Source: Cylindrodendrum hubeiense (lineage: Eukaryota; Ascomycota; Sordariomycetes; Hypocreales; Nectriaceae). From it: a DNA stretch of 64,000 bases. Positions 33,356 through 45,184 of this stretch are shown here, piece by piece. Where the stretch lies: the NCBI GenBank assembly GCA_014621425.1, contig JAANBB010000088.1, positions 1-64,000 of the forward strand, written 5' to 3'. The translations under genes and the position numbers were made by a program. The notes under the pieces are model-generated. The model worked only from the letters and a program-made list of their open reading frames with translations. It had not been told where the DNA came from and did not search any database. Within the stretch, counting starts at the first letter, position 1. Each line of letters starts with the position of its first letter.

Positions 33356-34342
33356 TTAGTTGCCAAGGGCCTTGACGATGAAGGCAGCCGCAGCGGAAGC
33401 ATCCTGGCCGTAAGTCAAATGAGCAGGCGTGATAATACCGGTCATGAGGCAGACGGCGTCGCCAGTGTGACAGAATACCTTGGTGCGGTCGGAGCTGACA
33501 CCCTGGACGGCCTGCTTCTGGACTGTTCGATTGTTAGCCGCTTTTCATCTGAGTTTTGGCGGGAGGGACGCACGGGGATCTCCAAAGGTAACCGAGGCGG
33601 CAATCTTGCCAGAAATATCCGAAGAAAGAGCCTTGGCCGCGTTATGGACAAGCAGAGCGCCCTGCGAGTAACCGGACATGACGACATGGGTATCAGGACA
33701 CTTTGTGAACGCCTCTTGAACAAGACTAGCCCTATATAGATAGTTAGTATTTCGTGAGATTTGGCAGATGTCAGTCCTGGCGAATTGGCAAGGTATTGCC
33801 TTTCATATCGCGACGTACATCTTCTTAGAGCCTGCCGGGTCACCCAAAACAAAGTTACCACTGATACTGGCGCTGTATTCGACACCCTGAACGGCGAGCT
33901 GGTCTTCGCCGATCTGCTTGCCCAGAGCCTCAAAGAGGGGGGGGCCGGCGATGGTGCCAACGTTGCCAAGCTCGGAAGTGCCGCGCGCAAAGATGACGGT
34001 CACATTCTTGCAAGAATCCGACAGGCCGTTCTCGGTAGAGCCGCTGAGGCCGGCACGCTTGGATGAGCCGGTACCGAGGCTACCAGTGTTGAAGAGGTCC
34101 CCCAACTTGCTCAGGTCACCAGGACTCAAGCTGCTCAGGTTACCCAAATTAAAGTCACCGAGACTGCTGAGGTCTCTCAAGCTGCTGAGGTCTCCCAAGC
34201 TGCTCAGATCCCCCAGCTTGCTGAGGTCACCGAAGCTGCTCAAGTCGCCCAAGCTGCTCAAGTCGATCTGGCGACGAGCGACGGGACCAGCCGTAGCGAA
34301 GGGCAGAAGGGCGATGAGGACGGTGCGAAAGAATGAAGGCAT
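33356..34342 (-). CDS. Cutinase with an N-terminal hexapeptide-repeat extension
   Basis: Three exons, 33819-34342, 33574-33731 and 33356-33522. Introns are 87 and 51 nt, giving 282 aa. A signal peptide (about residues 1-19) is followed by a tandem DLSSLG-type repeat at residues about 27-83, absent from typical cutinases of about 210-230 aa. The cutinase alpha/beta-hydrolase domain starts with [20 protein letters not shown]. The catalytic Ser is in [11 protein letters not shown], the catalytic Asp with its disulfide in [11 protein letters not shown], and the catalytic His in PAHLTYG. The enzyme is secreted and hydrolyses cutin or other esters. The ATG at 34342 is the one that begins the signal peptide. 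Confidence 0.93.
34094..34264 (-). repeat. Degenerate tandem repeat inside the cutinase gene, 18-nt period
   Basis: About nine to ten copies of a hexapeptide of the type D-L-S-[SK]-[LF]-G, encoded by imperfect 18-nt units (CTGCTGAGGTCTCCCAAG-like on the plus strand). Leu recurs regularly. The period keeps the reading frame, so copy number can vary without breaking the gene. Confidence 0.85.
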
Positions 34343-36449
34343 GGTTGTAGCGAAAGTTGGGTTCTTTATCAAAAAGAATGAGTTTGAAAGAGAGAATAAA
34401 AGATTGTTTACTGAAAAGATGAAAGAACTGTGGTGATGGCTTGATGAAATTATTGAGACGGCATGAGCGACCAATACTTATATGCTTCAACTTCTCTCGC
34501 GAAGTCTACAAGCTGCCGAGTATCCGATTTCTTCGAAGCCGTTTCTATTTGACGCACGCAAGGTCTTCCGAATACGGTAGTCCCCGGGATCTATTCACAC
34601 AAGAATAACTCTTGAATCCCTGACATCGGAGCAGCAACACCACTTCTGATCAACTTCGATTTCACTGACTCGAGCTTCCCCCTTGAAGCTGTGCCCGACA
34701 GAATGAATCTCACGTGGTTGAAACATGAAATTTCTCGCTTAGCTTCTTTGGCGCTGGCCGGCGCCCTTGTGGCGGTGGTGAGAACCCGAATCTGGGGCAC
34801 AAACCTGTGGCGATCTTCAACGTAAAACAGGCAACCCTTGAGCGGGCTGAAACGCCAAACCTTGACCAGGGCTAGGTTAGAAAACGGAAGAAAAAATCCA
34901 AGGGTCAAGAAACATCTGATTTGATGTCCTATGTTTTTCATGGTCAAGGTGTTTTGACATCGACGCAGGAGCCGAGGCACTGCCATTTTGGGCCACGCTA
35001 TGGCGATTTGTGTCTTAGACTGTCCGCTGGTGTCAGCCCAGTGGCGGCCCTATACCTGAAACACACCACAGCTGCGAGCAGGCAAATACGAGTGTCCAAA
35101 ATCGGACGACATTTATTTACTGCACACCGCTCACCAAACTCGGATCAACCGGGAATAAAATGTAGAGGTAGAACAACAGATTCAAAGACATTAGAACCAG
35201 AGGATTTAGTATTGTCAGATAGGAAGTCGAGTAGAAACACTTTGGAACGCAGCAGCGCAGCATTACAAGAATTGATAATGGTATTTTCCAGTGTTGAGTC
35301 CCCACGCTAAAACCATGGCCCTTTGATGCTATCAACGTATTTTGACAATTGATAGACGTCATGAGAACATGGCGCTCGTTAGTGCTAAAGTAAAACTAGT
35401 TGAAATTCGGATCAAGTCAACCCCACATACGCCAGCATTGCTAGGATCATCTCTGCTGCAATATTCCCACACCAATTTTGGTATGCAGACTCACAGAGTT
35501 CATTCTGAGTAGATTCTGTAGGTAATATTTATTCAGCGATCTATCAGCTCTCTTCGTTGATACAAACATATCGTGAACACATTCATCCATTGATAAAGCT
35601 CCATTACCTCGCATAGATGATATCAGCCGTCGACACGACTACCACTATCTGGGGCTGGCATAGGATGACGATTCTCTTCATTCCAGAGTGAAATGACAGA
35701 AGAGAGTAAATATGAGGTCCGAGCGGGCCGAGTCTAAAATTTAACATGAGCAATCCGACCATGCACGTATGATATGAACACGCAGGGGGTATACGAGCCA
35801 GGGTCAACACAAGGTTTACTCCGTACTCAAGATCGACATGGGGTGCTCAGGTGCTCAGGTGTTTAGTGAAACTGGCTTTCTAATAGTAGAACATCAGGCG
35901 AGGACGCTAACACAACGTCCCCGGTTGGTCTTTTCTTTTTACGTTGTCTCTTTTGGGAAATTTTTGCGATCCAGCATCGGTTACGGAATTGCCGCCAAAC
36001 CCGAATCCACAAATTTGGCATGTGAAAGCTGCCCCGTCCGTAACAAAATATGACAGACCTTCGGAGCACTGTTGGTTGGGTTTGCTCCCATCGTATCATA
36101 GTATGGATAAAGGGGTGCAGTTAGCCAGGCTCGATGATCCAGCATCAATTCAGACGATTGGCTTCATTGGATGTAACACATTGAATGCACGACTTGGGGT
36201 CTCGGGACTTCTAGCAGGTAGTGTTAGCTGGGTCTCAATCATGACTGTAGACATCCCTATACCTAGCAAGGTTAGGACCATGGACGCTGGAAGTTGGTTC
36301 TGACTCATAGCCACAGACAATGGATTGGATGGTGGTGGTATAGGGTGTATTGGATGGATCGGGTCAGTCTTTTACTCTTGATTTCTTTACAGAAGTCGGG
36401 TTCAAGCCGTCACTTTAAATAGAAAGTAATAGTTTCTATCACCGCTAAA
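34343..36449. other. Gene-less stretch of 2.1 kb
   Basis: No supported gene. The longest frames (34591-34986 minus, 34921-35310 plus) have no motifs and unlikely composition. Confidence 0.5.
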
Positions 36450-36800
36450 TTAATATCTCATTCTTCTGTCTCGTAGGATGGTTTCTATAACTTGTCGGTC
36501 AATATGAATAGCTTCTTCCAGGTCTACCATCGTACCCATGCGCTAGAATCCGGCGCCTAAGAAGCCAACGATATCACTTGAAAATACGGCTGTCAAGGTA
36601 GCTATCGAGGGGGCTTTGATATGGTAACTTGTCTGACTACTTTGATGTGATGTTCAACGTTTGCAATCGCACCTGTCTACACCGATCGACAGCCCAGTTG
36701 CCGGATAAGGCTATTGTAAATTGTCCCCTGCTCCATGTCGTCGTCAGGAGTCACTTCAACGCCCCTCCCGGCCATTTTAACGGTATCATCTAGGTCTATA
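36450..36800 (-). pseudogene. Decayed TPR-array relic (fungal 42-residue repeat type)
   Basis: Translating the minus strand across stops and one frameshift gives three units spaced about 42 residues apart. The first reads LDDTVKMAGRGVEVTPDDD and continues to an Arg-Ser-Val-stop-Thr-Gly-Ala turn. The second starts NVEHHIKVVRQV; its end, in the next frame, is GFLGAGF-stop-RMGTMVD. The third begins LEEAIHIDRQVIETI. This matches the DLEEAI-x3-RQ-x-VE-x-TP-x-DHPD / LG-x-R-x2-RTGA pattern of fungal TPR proteins of the CHAT- or NACHT-linked kind. At least four in-frame stops and no flanking domain show it is dead. The remainder of the parent gene is not recognisable nearby. Confidence 0.6.
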
Positions 36801-38599
36801 ATTTGACAGGTCTTCGGGTCGCTGTGTTGCTACGCAATGTGCTCACGTTGGTAATAGTAATTATCACATTTAGTGATCCACCGATACACTTCAGCAGTTA
36901 TGTCCAGTACAGCCGAAAACAAATAGTCGTCGCAGACATTTAATTTAAACTTCTACCATAAGAGGAAGTGTAACTCCGATATTGGGACCTGATGGGCCGC
37001 GACAGCACCACCCGAATGACTCAAAACGCCATGTGATTGGATATGCAGTTGAAGCATAAGTCCCGGCCAGGTATTACTGTCAAGGGCAGCTGTCGCGCTA
37101 GCAAGCACTTAAAAGGCAGTGGCAAAGAGCCCGGATGATTGTTTGACAATAACCGCGGGACTAGTGCGGCGATTTTGACAGCTCTCCAGGGGCTGACAGA
37201 AGTGGCACGGAGTTGGCGATTCGAAGTCTCAGCGCCGCGTCGTCTAAACCAGCCAGAAAGAACCATGCCAGAATAGCTCACGGTACTCAAGTCTGTCACG
37301 TTGAGTGCTCAATTTTACGAGGCGCTTGAACACCAATTTAGTTATTGAGACATTCAAATGTGAGGTTGTATCCCGAAAAGGGACCTGTGACCTCTACGCC
37401 ACCGAGAAAGACTCTCAGCTCTAGCTCATTTGACGAATTGAGATTTTGGGACGGGCAAGCCTTCTTTTGTCAGAAAAGCGGTCAATGAACCGAGTGCTAC
37501 GTAAGACAGGGCTAGATTTAGAGGTGGGTGCATGCCTGTCAGCGTCCTCCGGAGTAAGTGCCGGAAATCCATGTACGATCTGCGTAGAATTCCAGGCTAT
37601 TTAGCCATACTGGTCTCACAGCGTCACATCCGACAACAACGGTGCCCAAATTAAGACTTGCGATACCAGAATCATCAACGAAGGTGTACACAGCATCAGA
37701 ATTGGGACGACATTAAGACACTTAATGTGCAGGGCTTGATGCAGTAGATCGGGTCTGACTTTAAAATGCTGATCACGCCAACTAAGGATAGACAGCGATA
37801 TGATCGTAATATCAATTAGTTGCTTGGGTGATTTATTACAGAGCATCGTTTTATTCTATTCATTGAAGACTCCGCGCATCTTGTACCAACGTGTTACATG
37901 TTCCTCGAGCTCGCGTTGACCCTTTACCTCACTAGACCATGCTCAAAGTGGCCACTCGATTTAAGCGAGCCAGGGATAATTGATGCGGGAGAACGCATTT
38001 GGCAAGGGCATTACTTGGTGTATAATTCAGTTCTGTTATTATTCCCGCTTACGGGGTACCCAGCCACTGACATCTGTGAACAAATAAGAGTCGTCACAGC
38101 CGTTTCCAACACCACGGGCCTGTGTGATGCTGTTCTCCAACCCGCTATTATCGCATTTAGATTCACAGATGATTGGAAGCAGCCAGGACGAGAATGACTA
38201 CCTAGACCACCTCATCTATGAATCAAAGCGGAGAAGCAAGCAGTCATCGGAACCGATGCAGCACACTCCCTTCTACATTGGGTCACGTAGGGCCAGTCGC
38301 AGGACCATGTTCAGCCTTTGATCGGGGTCTCACGTCAGATAGCTCATATGCTTAATCGATAGTTTGTATTCAGCTTGCTTCCCCGCCGCCTCATCGGCAA
38401 CGGTCCGGCGGGGTCAGACTCACACTAATTATTCACTAAATGTCAATCAACGATTCATCAGTATCACAGTGAAATTCGAAGCAAAAGAGCTTCCTTGCGT
38501 TTGTACATAAAGGTCCATCAATGTGGTGCTGCATTCTTCAACCTCCTCCCCCATCAGCTCTACGGCATTCAGTCCAATCTGATTACATTGCCCTTCAAC
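36801..38599. other. Gene-less stretch of 1.8 kb
   Basis: Nothing identifiable beyond the promoter of the secreted protein gene at its right end. It may contain more eroded sequence of the TPR relic, but no alignment is visible by eye. Confidence 0.4.
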
Positions 38600-39852
38600 A
38601 TGGTCTCCCTTAAACGCCTTCTTCTGGCTCTTGCCCTTTGTATCAAGGTACAAGGCAAGCCTGCCCCCTCCGTCACGTGTACCACGAAGTTTGGGACAGT
38701 CTCTGTGAAATACCCGGTGACAAAAACCTCCATCAAGACACAAACTATAACCCGCACAAAGAAAGTCTACTGTCCGCATGATAAGACTGTTACTCCCAAG
38801 CCAAAAACCGTAACAATCACCGCTACAAAAGTCAAGCCGACGACTATAACTGCTGGCCCAGAGACAAAGACCGCGACTACTACTGTGTCGGGTAAGCAAT
38901 CTAGTTCCCATATGATGCTAATAGCATTTACTAATTGGCAAGAAATCTCTACTATTGTCGAAACCAATCTAGCCTCCGCGACCGAGTACACAACGACAAC
39001 CCTCTACACTACTTCCACTTCGACCACAACAGTTGCAGCCCCTGCTGACTTCACTCCAATTACCTACAATCCTGATTATGTTGCAAAGAGAGAGGTTTCT
39101 AGCAGGCTCAACCCAAGAAAGAGCAGCAAGAATAACAATGGAGCCGTCAAGATATCGTATGAAAAGGGCAAGTATAATCCCGTTACATACCCTCGACAAT
39201 ACCCCCAGCGTGTCAACTGCATACGAAAGGTGATCAAGACGGCTACAAAGACTATCACCACCCGAGTCCCTGGACATACCATCACTCTGGCCCCGAAGAC
39301 TAAGACCAAGTCAACCACTATCACACAGTTCACTACTGAAACCCAGTATCTTCCCGATGTTTCGGAAACTGTGACCGAAACCACTTCGATCAATATCACA
39401 TCTACCGAAGACGTGGTCACCACAACTACTCTCACTGCCACATGTAAGCACCCTAACATCGCCTGGCATTACTCAGGCTAACACGGCGGTCAGCCACTAT
39501 CGAGACTGTTGTACCTACCACAATATATGAAGCCTGTAGTTCCGATAACATCCTCACAAGCGCCAATGGCGGCAACCGGGTCAATGAGTTTGGGACTGAT
39601 GGCGGTTCTAGATTAGAATACATTGGCTCAGGCTATTCAGCTTATACATGTTGTGTTGCGTGTCACACCGTCAAGGCCAGCAACTGTCGAGGTTCGTCAG
39701 TAATAACCGGGGGCAGTTGCTATATCTTCTTCGCCAATACTTGCACGCCTAACCAGTTCACCCAGGACTATTACATTACTGGTAGTGTTCAGGGCGATTG
39801 GTCTATTAGCAATGGACCATGCGGTATAGTTAGAAATGGGGGAAACAGATAA
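38600..39852 (+). CDS. Secreted Thr/Ser/Lys-rich protein with a C-terminal Cys-rich domain
   Basis: Three exons, 38600-38891, 38943-39443 and 39494-39852, with introns of 51 and 50 nt, give 383 aa. A signal peptide covers about residues 1-19 (LLLALALCIKVQG). A low-complexity region follows, rich in TTT/TKT/TIT runs and probably heavily O-mannosylated, with CTTKFGTVSV and KKVYCPHDK cysteine-bearing blocks. The last 110 residues form a compact domain with eight or more Cys, including YTCCVACH, NCRGSS, GGSCYIFF and NTCTPNQF, of the PAN/apple-like kind seen at the ends of fungal cell-wall proteins. It probably sits in the wall or is released. No enzyme motif is seen. Confidence 0.8.
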
Positions 39853-42800
39853 TACTATCGGCTTTTGTATTCCGGGTGTGTATAGTGTTCCTGATGCTGA
39901 TATGGACATTGTATTAGGGATAGCAGGTCTTCCGGGGTAAAATGCCTATTCGGGCGTTCTTGGCTGGTATGTGTGCCAGTCATGATGTAAGTCCATTTGA
40001 GGTCGGGATATCCTTTTTAGGTCATTCCGGCAGGCATTGGGGTCATTTGATAAGGTCAATTAGTCCGTCATTGTGAGCTGCAGGGTAGGATTGAGGGATC
40101 GCGGTCAGATTCATCCGGATTCTCAACCTTTTAGCATCATCATGGTCATCTAGCACACGATTTTCTAGCACGTCGAATTTACACTCTTTTTAGCCCGTTC
40201 TTGCGGTATTGTTTTGAGGATCGTTTGATCAGATGGTGCCAATTGATGGTATCGATCAGGCTGGTCTATTTTGTTCACTTTGAGAGTCTTTTATCTACGC
40301 CTTTACCGACATTGCGGACGCATCGCCTTTGTGCCGTTATCACCACAGTCACATCACCTGTTTTTGGGTGGGTTGGTTGTTAGGTCTCTGACCATCTCTG
40401 CACCTCTCCCCCACACAACATCGAATAGTATCTCAGCAGAATAAATAGCTCAACGTTAGTATTTAGTTTATGACACGTGCAATTCATAACATTCATATCC
40501 TCTCTTACATATAAATCAGTAACACTTTGATATTCATTGTTTGATCCCTATATGGTTACTGAGTAGCAGATTTGCCCTAAGTTGGAGATTTCAGGGAGAC
40601 TCAATGTGTGAGTATTACGCATGTAAGCGTATCACAAACAGTATAGATACATGTTATTAATTAGAAGATTACCGGTTACTACTTATGTCAATTAGGTAAG
40701 ATCAAGTTAAATTTGCTGGTCGATGATCTTCGTCAGACCGGAAAGGAAGCTGGAATTGCAATATTGATTACACTTGACAACCAACTGGCGCCAAGATACC
40801 TTCCCTTTTCGTAATTAGTCTAATTCATCCAAAGTAGCGTCAAATTTCCTCTCTAGTGTCACGATTGGGCTTCGCTTAATGGTTTTAGTAATCTCAGATG
40901 AGACCGCTCAGAAGTGGAAGAGAGTTTAGCGAACTTGGGTCCGATGAGGGGTAACCATTGTTGGACAAGACAGCGGTCAGATAATGGGTATCATTAATGT
41001 AAATCTTCGATTCGAGACAAGGGCTAACAGAAAGGGGAGTAGACATTGGCATTGTACCAAGAAACATGGATGCCTTGGGTTTCGCAATACCAGGTCGGGA
41101 ATATACTTAGGCCTTGACATTTTGTGAAATTTCGATGTTAAAGCCAATCAGCTTTAAGGCTGGGAATTATGTTGCGTAAGAAGACATTCAGGTCCGAAAT
41201 ATTACTGTTGACTCTACCCTGGTTTACGTTGTTGATGAAGATTTATGTCCAAGAGGATAGAAATCATAATTTTGTGGGTAAGGAGGGAAGAAGCGTACAG
41301 GATATTAGCATGTTAATGGAAGATTGAGAGCAAAACGAAGAACCTACCAAGGTCTGCAATGTACCGTGTGGTCGAGGTGGACAAGTCAGCACTTGTATGG
41401 GAAGTTTGCCCTTATGAATTAATGCGACTGATGACGACAAAAGTTTGAGATACACTAGGGGAACACGCCATAGTACGATGGAAAGGGGAACAATTAAACC
41501 AATGAACTTCAGACATGAAGAAATATTAAGGATCTAGAATAGCACGCCATACAAGAGTAAGATTTATGTTACAAATACTGGCGTAGACAATGTGGTTTGT
41601 GTGTAGCAGCTGTACAGGGTACCTGGCTGGAATAGCCAGGTGGTACGTAATCAATACCAGTATGTCGTTACTTTCATACTCAGCTAACTGTATAATTACG
41701 GTAGCTTTCTTTCCTTCACAATGTTCGCACCAATAGAACAGCTCAGCTTGATGTTACGAATGTAAGGGGCTAACAATACTGTCACATTTGGGGCATGATT
41801 CAGATTGCGTTTGGCTGGGGACAAGAGTCCTGCGACATGCAGAGAACCAGCTTATTGGTGCCCGACGCCACCAGCAGTTCCAGGCCCATATCGCCCTTGA
41901 TATACGAATTGTGGCGGCGCTAGCTGTTCACCGAATGCTACTGGACTGTCCTCACTAGCTGGAGTAGTTTGAGACAGATGTGGCTACCATAATCCACCAG
42001 TGATCGTAGCTGAAGACGGCCCGCCACCGGCCCGCCATCGGCCCCCGAATATGGGCATTCTAACAATAGCATCGGAAGTACTACGAGAATGCCTTGCACG
42101 AGAGCCGAGCTTCTCGATAAATGCGTCACAACAAAGTCGAATAACTATTTTGCACAGCTTGAACCCTGTGACTGGCTCTATATACATGTGCCTCGTCAAG
42201 GATGAGGCCAGACATTTGAGACAACAACAGGTCTGAGAGCCTTGAACCCCACCAATTAAAACATGTGGCTGACTGTGTTTATACAAATAGTATAGGTTTC
42301 ATTTTCTGCAGCATGTGTGCTCGGTGCCACCCGCCGCTACTTGTCTGCGAAAGGAGGGAACCTCCACATGTACTGTGTGTTGTGCAATCCTAGTGATAGG
42401 TTGCGTAAACAGAGAGTGAAAGCACGTATGCACTAGTCTAGGCGATTTCCGTGGCTACTTGTCTGCGGAAAGAGGGACCTCCTGCAGTACATGCAATGTG
42501 CGTTGTGCAATCTCAGTGACAGCTTGCGTAAGCAGAAAGCTGAAGCACGTATGCACTAGTCTAAGGCGTTTTCCGTGGCTGGCTGAACGAGTTATGGTTT
42601 AGATTATCGCCAGCATTGCTCACCGGTGTCACATTGATCCTCTCCAAACCTTGACCGTGTGCGTGGCTGGCCGAAGACGGTATGTCTCGTTATTTGCTTT
42701 GTTACAATCGAAAGTATCTTCGGAGCTGGCTTTGTAGCTGAAAAGAATATGCTCTAGATCATCTCCAGCCGTGTTCACCGGGGTCCCATTTAGGGTATTC

Positions 42801-43121
42801 CTCGGATACTTTGTGTGATGTGTGGGTTTCTATGGGTCAGATGTCTCCGTATTAGAGTTCTAGAGGCCGATGGCATTCTTGATAACGGTAAAAGCTGACA
42901 TTAGGCGCTGTCTCGAATCGCCAGTGAGGAATCCATGGGATGGGTGTTCCCGTGAAGTGTGTGCAGTGCTGAAATAATTCCCGTCATTGCTGGCACTCCA
43001 GCTTCTATAAAGCCGCCTGCCTGCCACCGCCCAGTCCTTACCATTTCTCCCCATCTAAATCTTTCATTCTACCATATATCCCAGCTACTCATCAAATAAC
43101 TTCCATCACACCTTCAACAAA
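39853..43121. other. Gene-poor stretch of 3.3 kb
   Basis: No supported coding sequence or RNA gene. The right third holds the tandem duplication listed separately. The last 120 bp is the promoter and leader of the next gene. Confidence 0.5.
42336..42577. repeat. Tandem duplication, two imperfect units of 118 and 124 bp
   Basis: Unit 1 (42336-42453) and unit 2 (42454-42577) both run from GCTACTTGTCTGCG to TTTTCCGTG/ATTTCCGTG. They share long matches, including GCACGTATGCACTAGTCTA. A second, more diverged pair lies just to the right (about 42599-42635 and 42754-42790, core AGAT-A-TC-CCAGC...TCACCGG). None is coding. Confidence 0.8.
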
Positions 43122-43808
43122 ATGGCTTCCCCCGTCCCAGTTCCGGCCGCAGACATTGCCGCAGTCTACAACGTTTCGGGGCGTTTCCTCGAGCTCAGGG
43201 CCAAGGGCGAGCTGCCTAGCTCTATTCTCCCCCCATTCTTCAAGCGCGAGGAGTTCTTTGGTGGCCTGCGATTTTCCCTGCGCTCCTTCAGTGCAGGTTA
43301 TGGCAAGCCGGTGCAAAAGCCCTTCGAGTCTTCCTTCAAGCTGCCCATTCAGCTCCCGGTGGACCACTTCAACAACAAGAGCGTCGCGGTCGAGACATCT
43401 TTGGGCACCTGGACTATCCCCATCCATTACGATGGCTTGTTGGGCTCGGCTCAGGGCGACAGCAACGATGACGCCATTTTTGGAGACGTGCTGACTCCCA
43501 TCAATGAGTTCCTCACCAGCGACCACGACCTGAGCATCAGGGCGCAGATCCCCAAGACGACAGGAAACGCCAGGACTTCGATCGACCCCGAATTCAACGA
43601 GGATTATCTGAAGCTGGTTACCTCGGGCATCTTTGACGGCGCCATCACCTGGACATTCAAGTGGAACAAGATTCCCACTGGAGAGGGCGAGAACCCTCAA
43701 TTCATCAATGTCACCACCAGCATCTGGAACGGCGAAGTAGGACCTATTGCCAGGACCTCACGCATTGTTCAGCCTTACATCGTCCACTTTGTTGTCCTCG
43801 AGACTTAG
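43122..43808 (+). CDS. Conserved-looking fungal protein of unknown function
   Basis: Single exon, 228 aa. I do not recognise the family. No signal peptide or membrane helix is seen. The sequence is compact, of mixed charge and rich in beta-type alternation, with segments such as FFKREEFFGGLRFSL, ETSLGTWTIPIHYDG and DGAITWTFKWNKIP. A TATAAA at 43006-43011 and a long CT-rich leader (about 43030-43115) before the ATG suggest strong expression. Strong third-position C preference through the frame supports real coding. It could be a lectin-like or stress-type cytosolic protein, but there is no evidence for either. Confidence 0.7.
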   Translation: MASPVPVPAADIAAVYNVSGRFLELRAKGELPSSILPPFFKREEFFGGLRFSLRSFSAGYGKPVQKPFESSFKLPIQLPVDHFNNKSVAVETSLGTWTIPIHYDGLLGSAQGDSNDDAIFGDVLTPINEFLTSDHDLSIRAQIPKTTGNARTSIDPEFNEDYLKLVTSGIFDGAITWTFKWNKIPTGEGENPQFINVTTSIWNGEVGPIARTSRIVQPYIVHFVVLET

Positions 43809-44510
43809 GGGGTGATTTTCGCGGCATTAACGACTTTGTGGCGTTTTGCCCAAAGTTCGTACGTTCCTCTAAAGTTCTCGTTTGGGTTTATGTGGTGAGG
43901 GAGACAACGGCTACGGACTCGCAAGGCGCGTCCAACAGATATGTTTGAGAGGAGCTTGGCCTCTGTCTTTGTCGAACGCACATCATTTTTCAAATCTATT
44001 TACAGACGAGTTAATTACAATTACTGTTGGCATTTCACCGTGACTCGACTATGATGAACTGTTGTGGTATCTTTGATTTGTGGTGCGAGCCATCAACCGA
44101 TGTTAATAGTTTCGCATCGAGCAAATGAGTTCGAGATAATTTGTACGGGGTGGGGACTTTAACTTTTAGTCTTTGATGAGTTAGTGATACTTATAGCACT
44201 GTAGAATGATTGGCATAGTCTTGAAGTATGTTTTGACTACTTTTCCGTCACTTTTCAGTGGAGGCCCGAGATCGGAGGTTCACGTACGCAGCTAGACCAC
44301 AGACCCAAGGTATGATAATGGCAAAACATACTGAGAGCCACGGAAGGGGTATTCCACATTAATACAAAACGTCAGCAATAATGCAGCAAAGCTTTTGGAA
44401 GCATATCAAACATATAACTCAAGCTAGAGCACTACCTAAAAGCCGCTTAAGGAAGCTCAGTGAAAGAAGCGCAGAGCTGCGTCGAGATTCGTGCGGCATG
44501 TCACTCCACC
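43809..44510. other. Intergenic, 702 bp
   Basis: Convergent 3' ends of the two unrecognised genes. No further features seen. Confidence 0.5.
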
Positions 44511-45184
44511 TCACAGTTCAACCTTTCCATCCAAGTCTTCCTTGAACCTAGTCAGACGCTCAACCAGGCCAACCTCAGAGGACGCAGTGGCAATGAGATC
44601 CTTGAACGCCTCCTCTCGATCCTCTTCGAATCCCATTTTCAAGAGCTTGGTAACAAATTGTTCCAGCCTTTCCGGCTGATCTTCCCAGCGAAGCTACATG
44701 AACAGCACCGTTAACATGAGCATTTGGAAAAAGTAGCAGCAGCACTACATACCTCGGCATCTTCAATGATGGCAAGCATCTGGGCCTGGGCCTCATCCGT
44801 GTTGGATTTCATGGCCATAGTGGCTGGAAATCCTGTAATGCGGCAAAGGGTAGCTCGAGAAGCAGCCTCCTGCTCCGCAGTGTCAAGAGGGGCATCAAGA
44901 AAGTCGGCATATGCAGCCCGAAGTGCCTGGTCATCCAGAAGCTCGAAGACATGAATAAGGGTATGTTTAGTAGCACTCAAGGGAACTTTTTCCCATGCAA
45001 AGTCGCCGAGGGCTTTTCGAAACATGGCCTCAGCATCTGGCCCAGACTTTTCGGCAAGTCTTTTGGCAACTTTGTCTGTCAAGTCCATTGCACCCCACCA
45101 GGCATCAGCCTCTTCCTTGGGGATTGCGCGGATATGGTCACCGTACGCGGCGTCAAAGACACGCGCAGCCAGTTGCTCGTCCAT
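44511..45184 (-). CDS. Small unrecognised fungal protein
   Basis: Two exons, 44753-45184 and 44511-44693, with a 59-nt phase-0 intron, give 204 aa. The protein is acidic and helical, starting MDEQLAARVFDAAYGDHIRAIP. Ala-rich helices and a final LRWEDQPERLEQFVTKLLKMGFEED segment suggest an all-alpha fold. I do not recognise the family. An upstream in-frame ATG at 45301 would add 39 residues with a hydrophobic stretch, but that part reads like untranslated leader, so 45184 was chosen. The splice removes a frame that would otherwise stop after 13 unrelated residues. Confidence 0.65.

Noticed and set aside
37898..38197. 99-residue plus-strand frame
   Set aside because: Starts inside low-complexity AT-rich DNA with no homology signal; likely chance.
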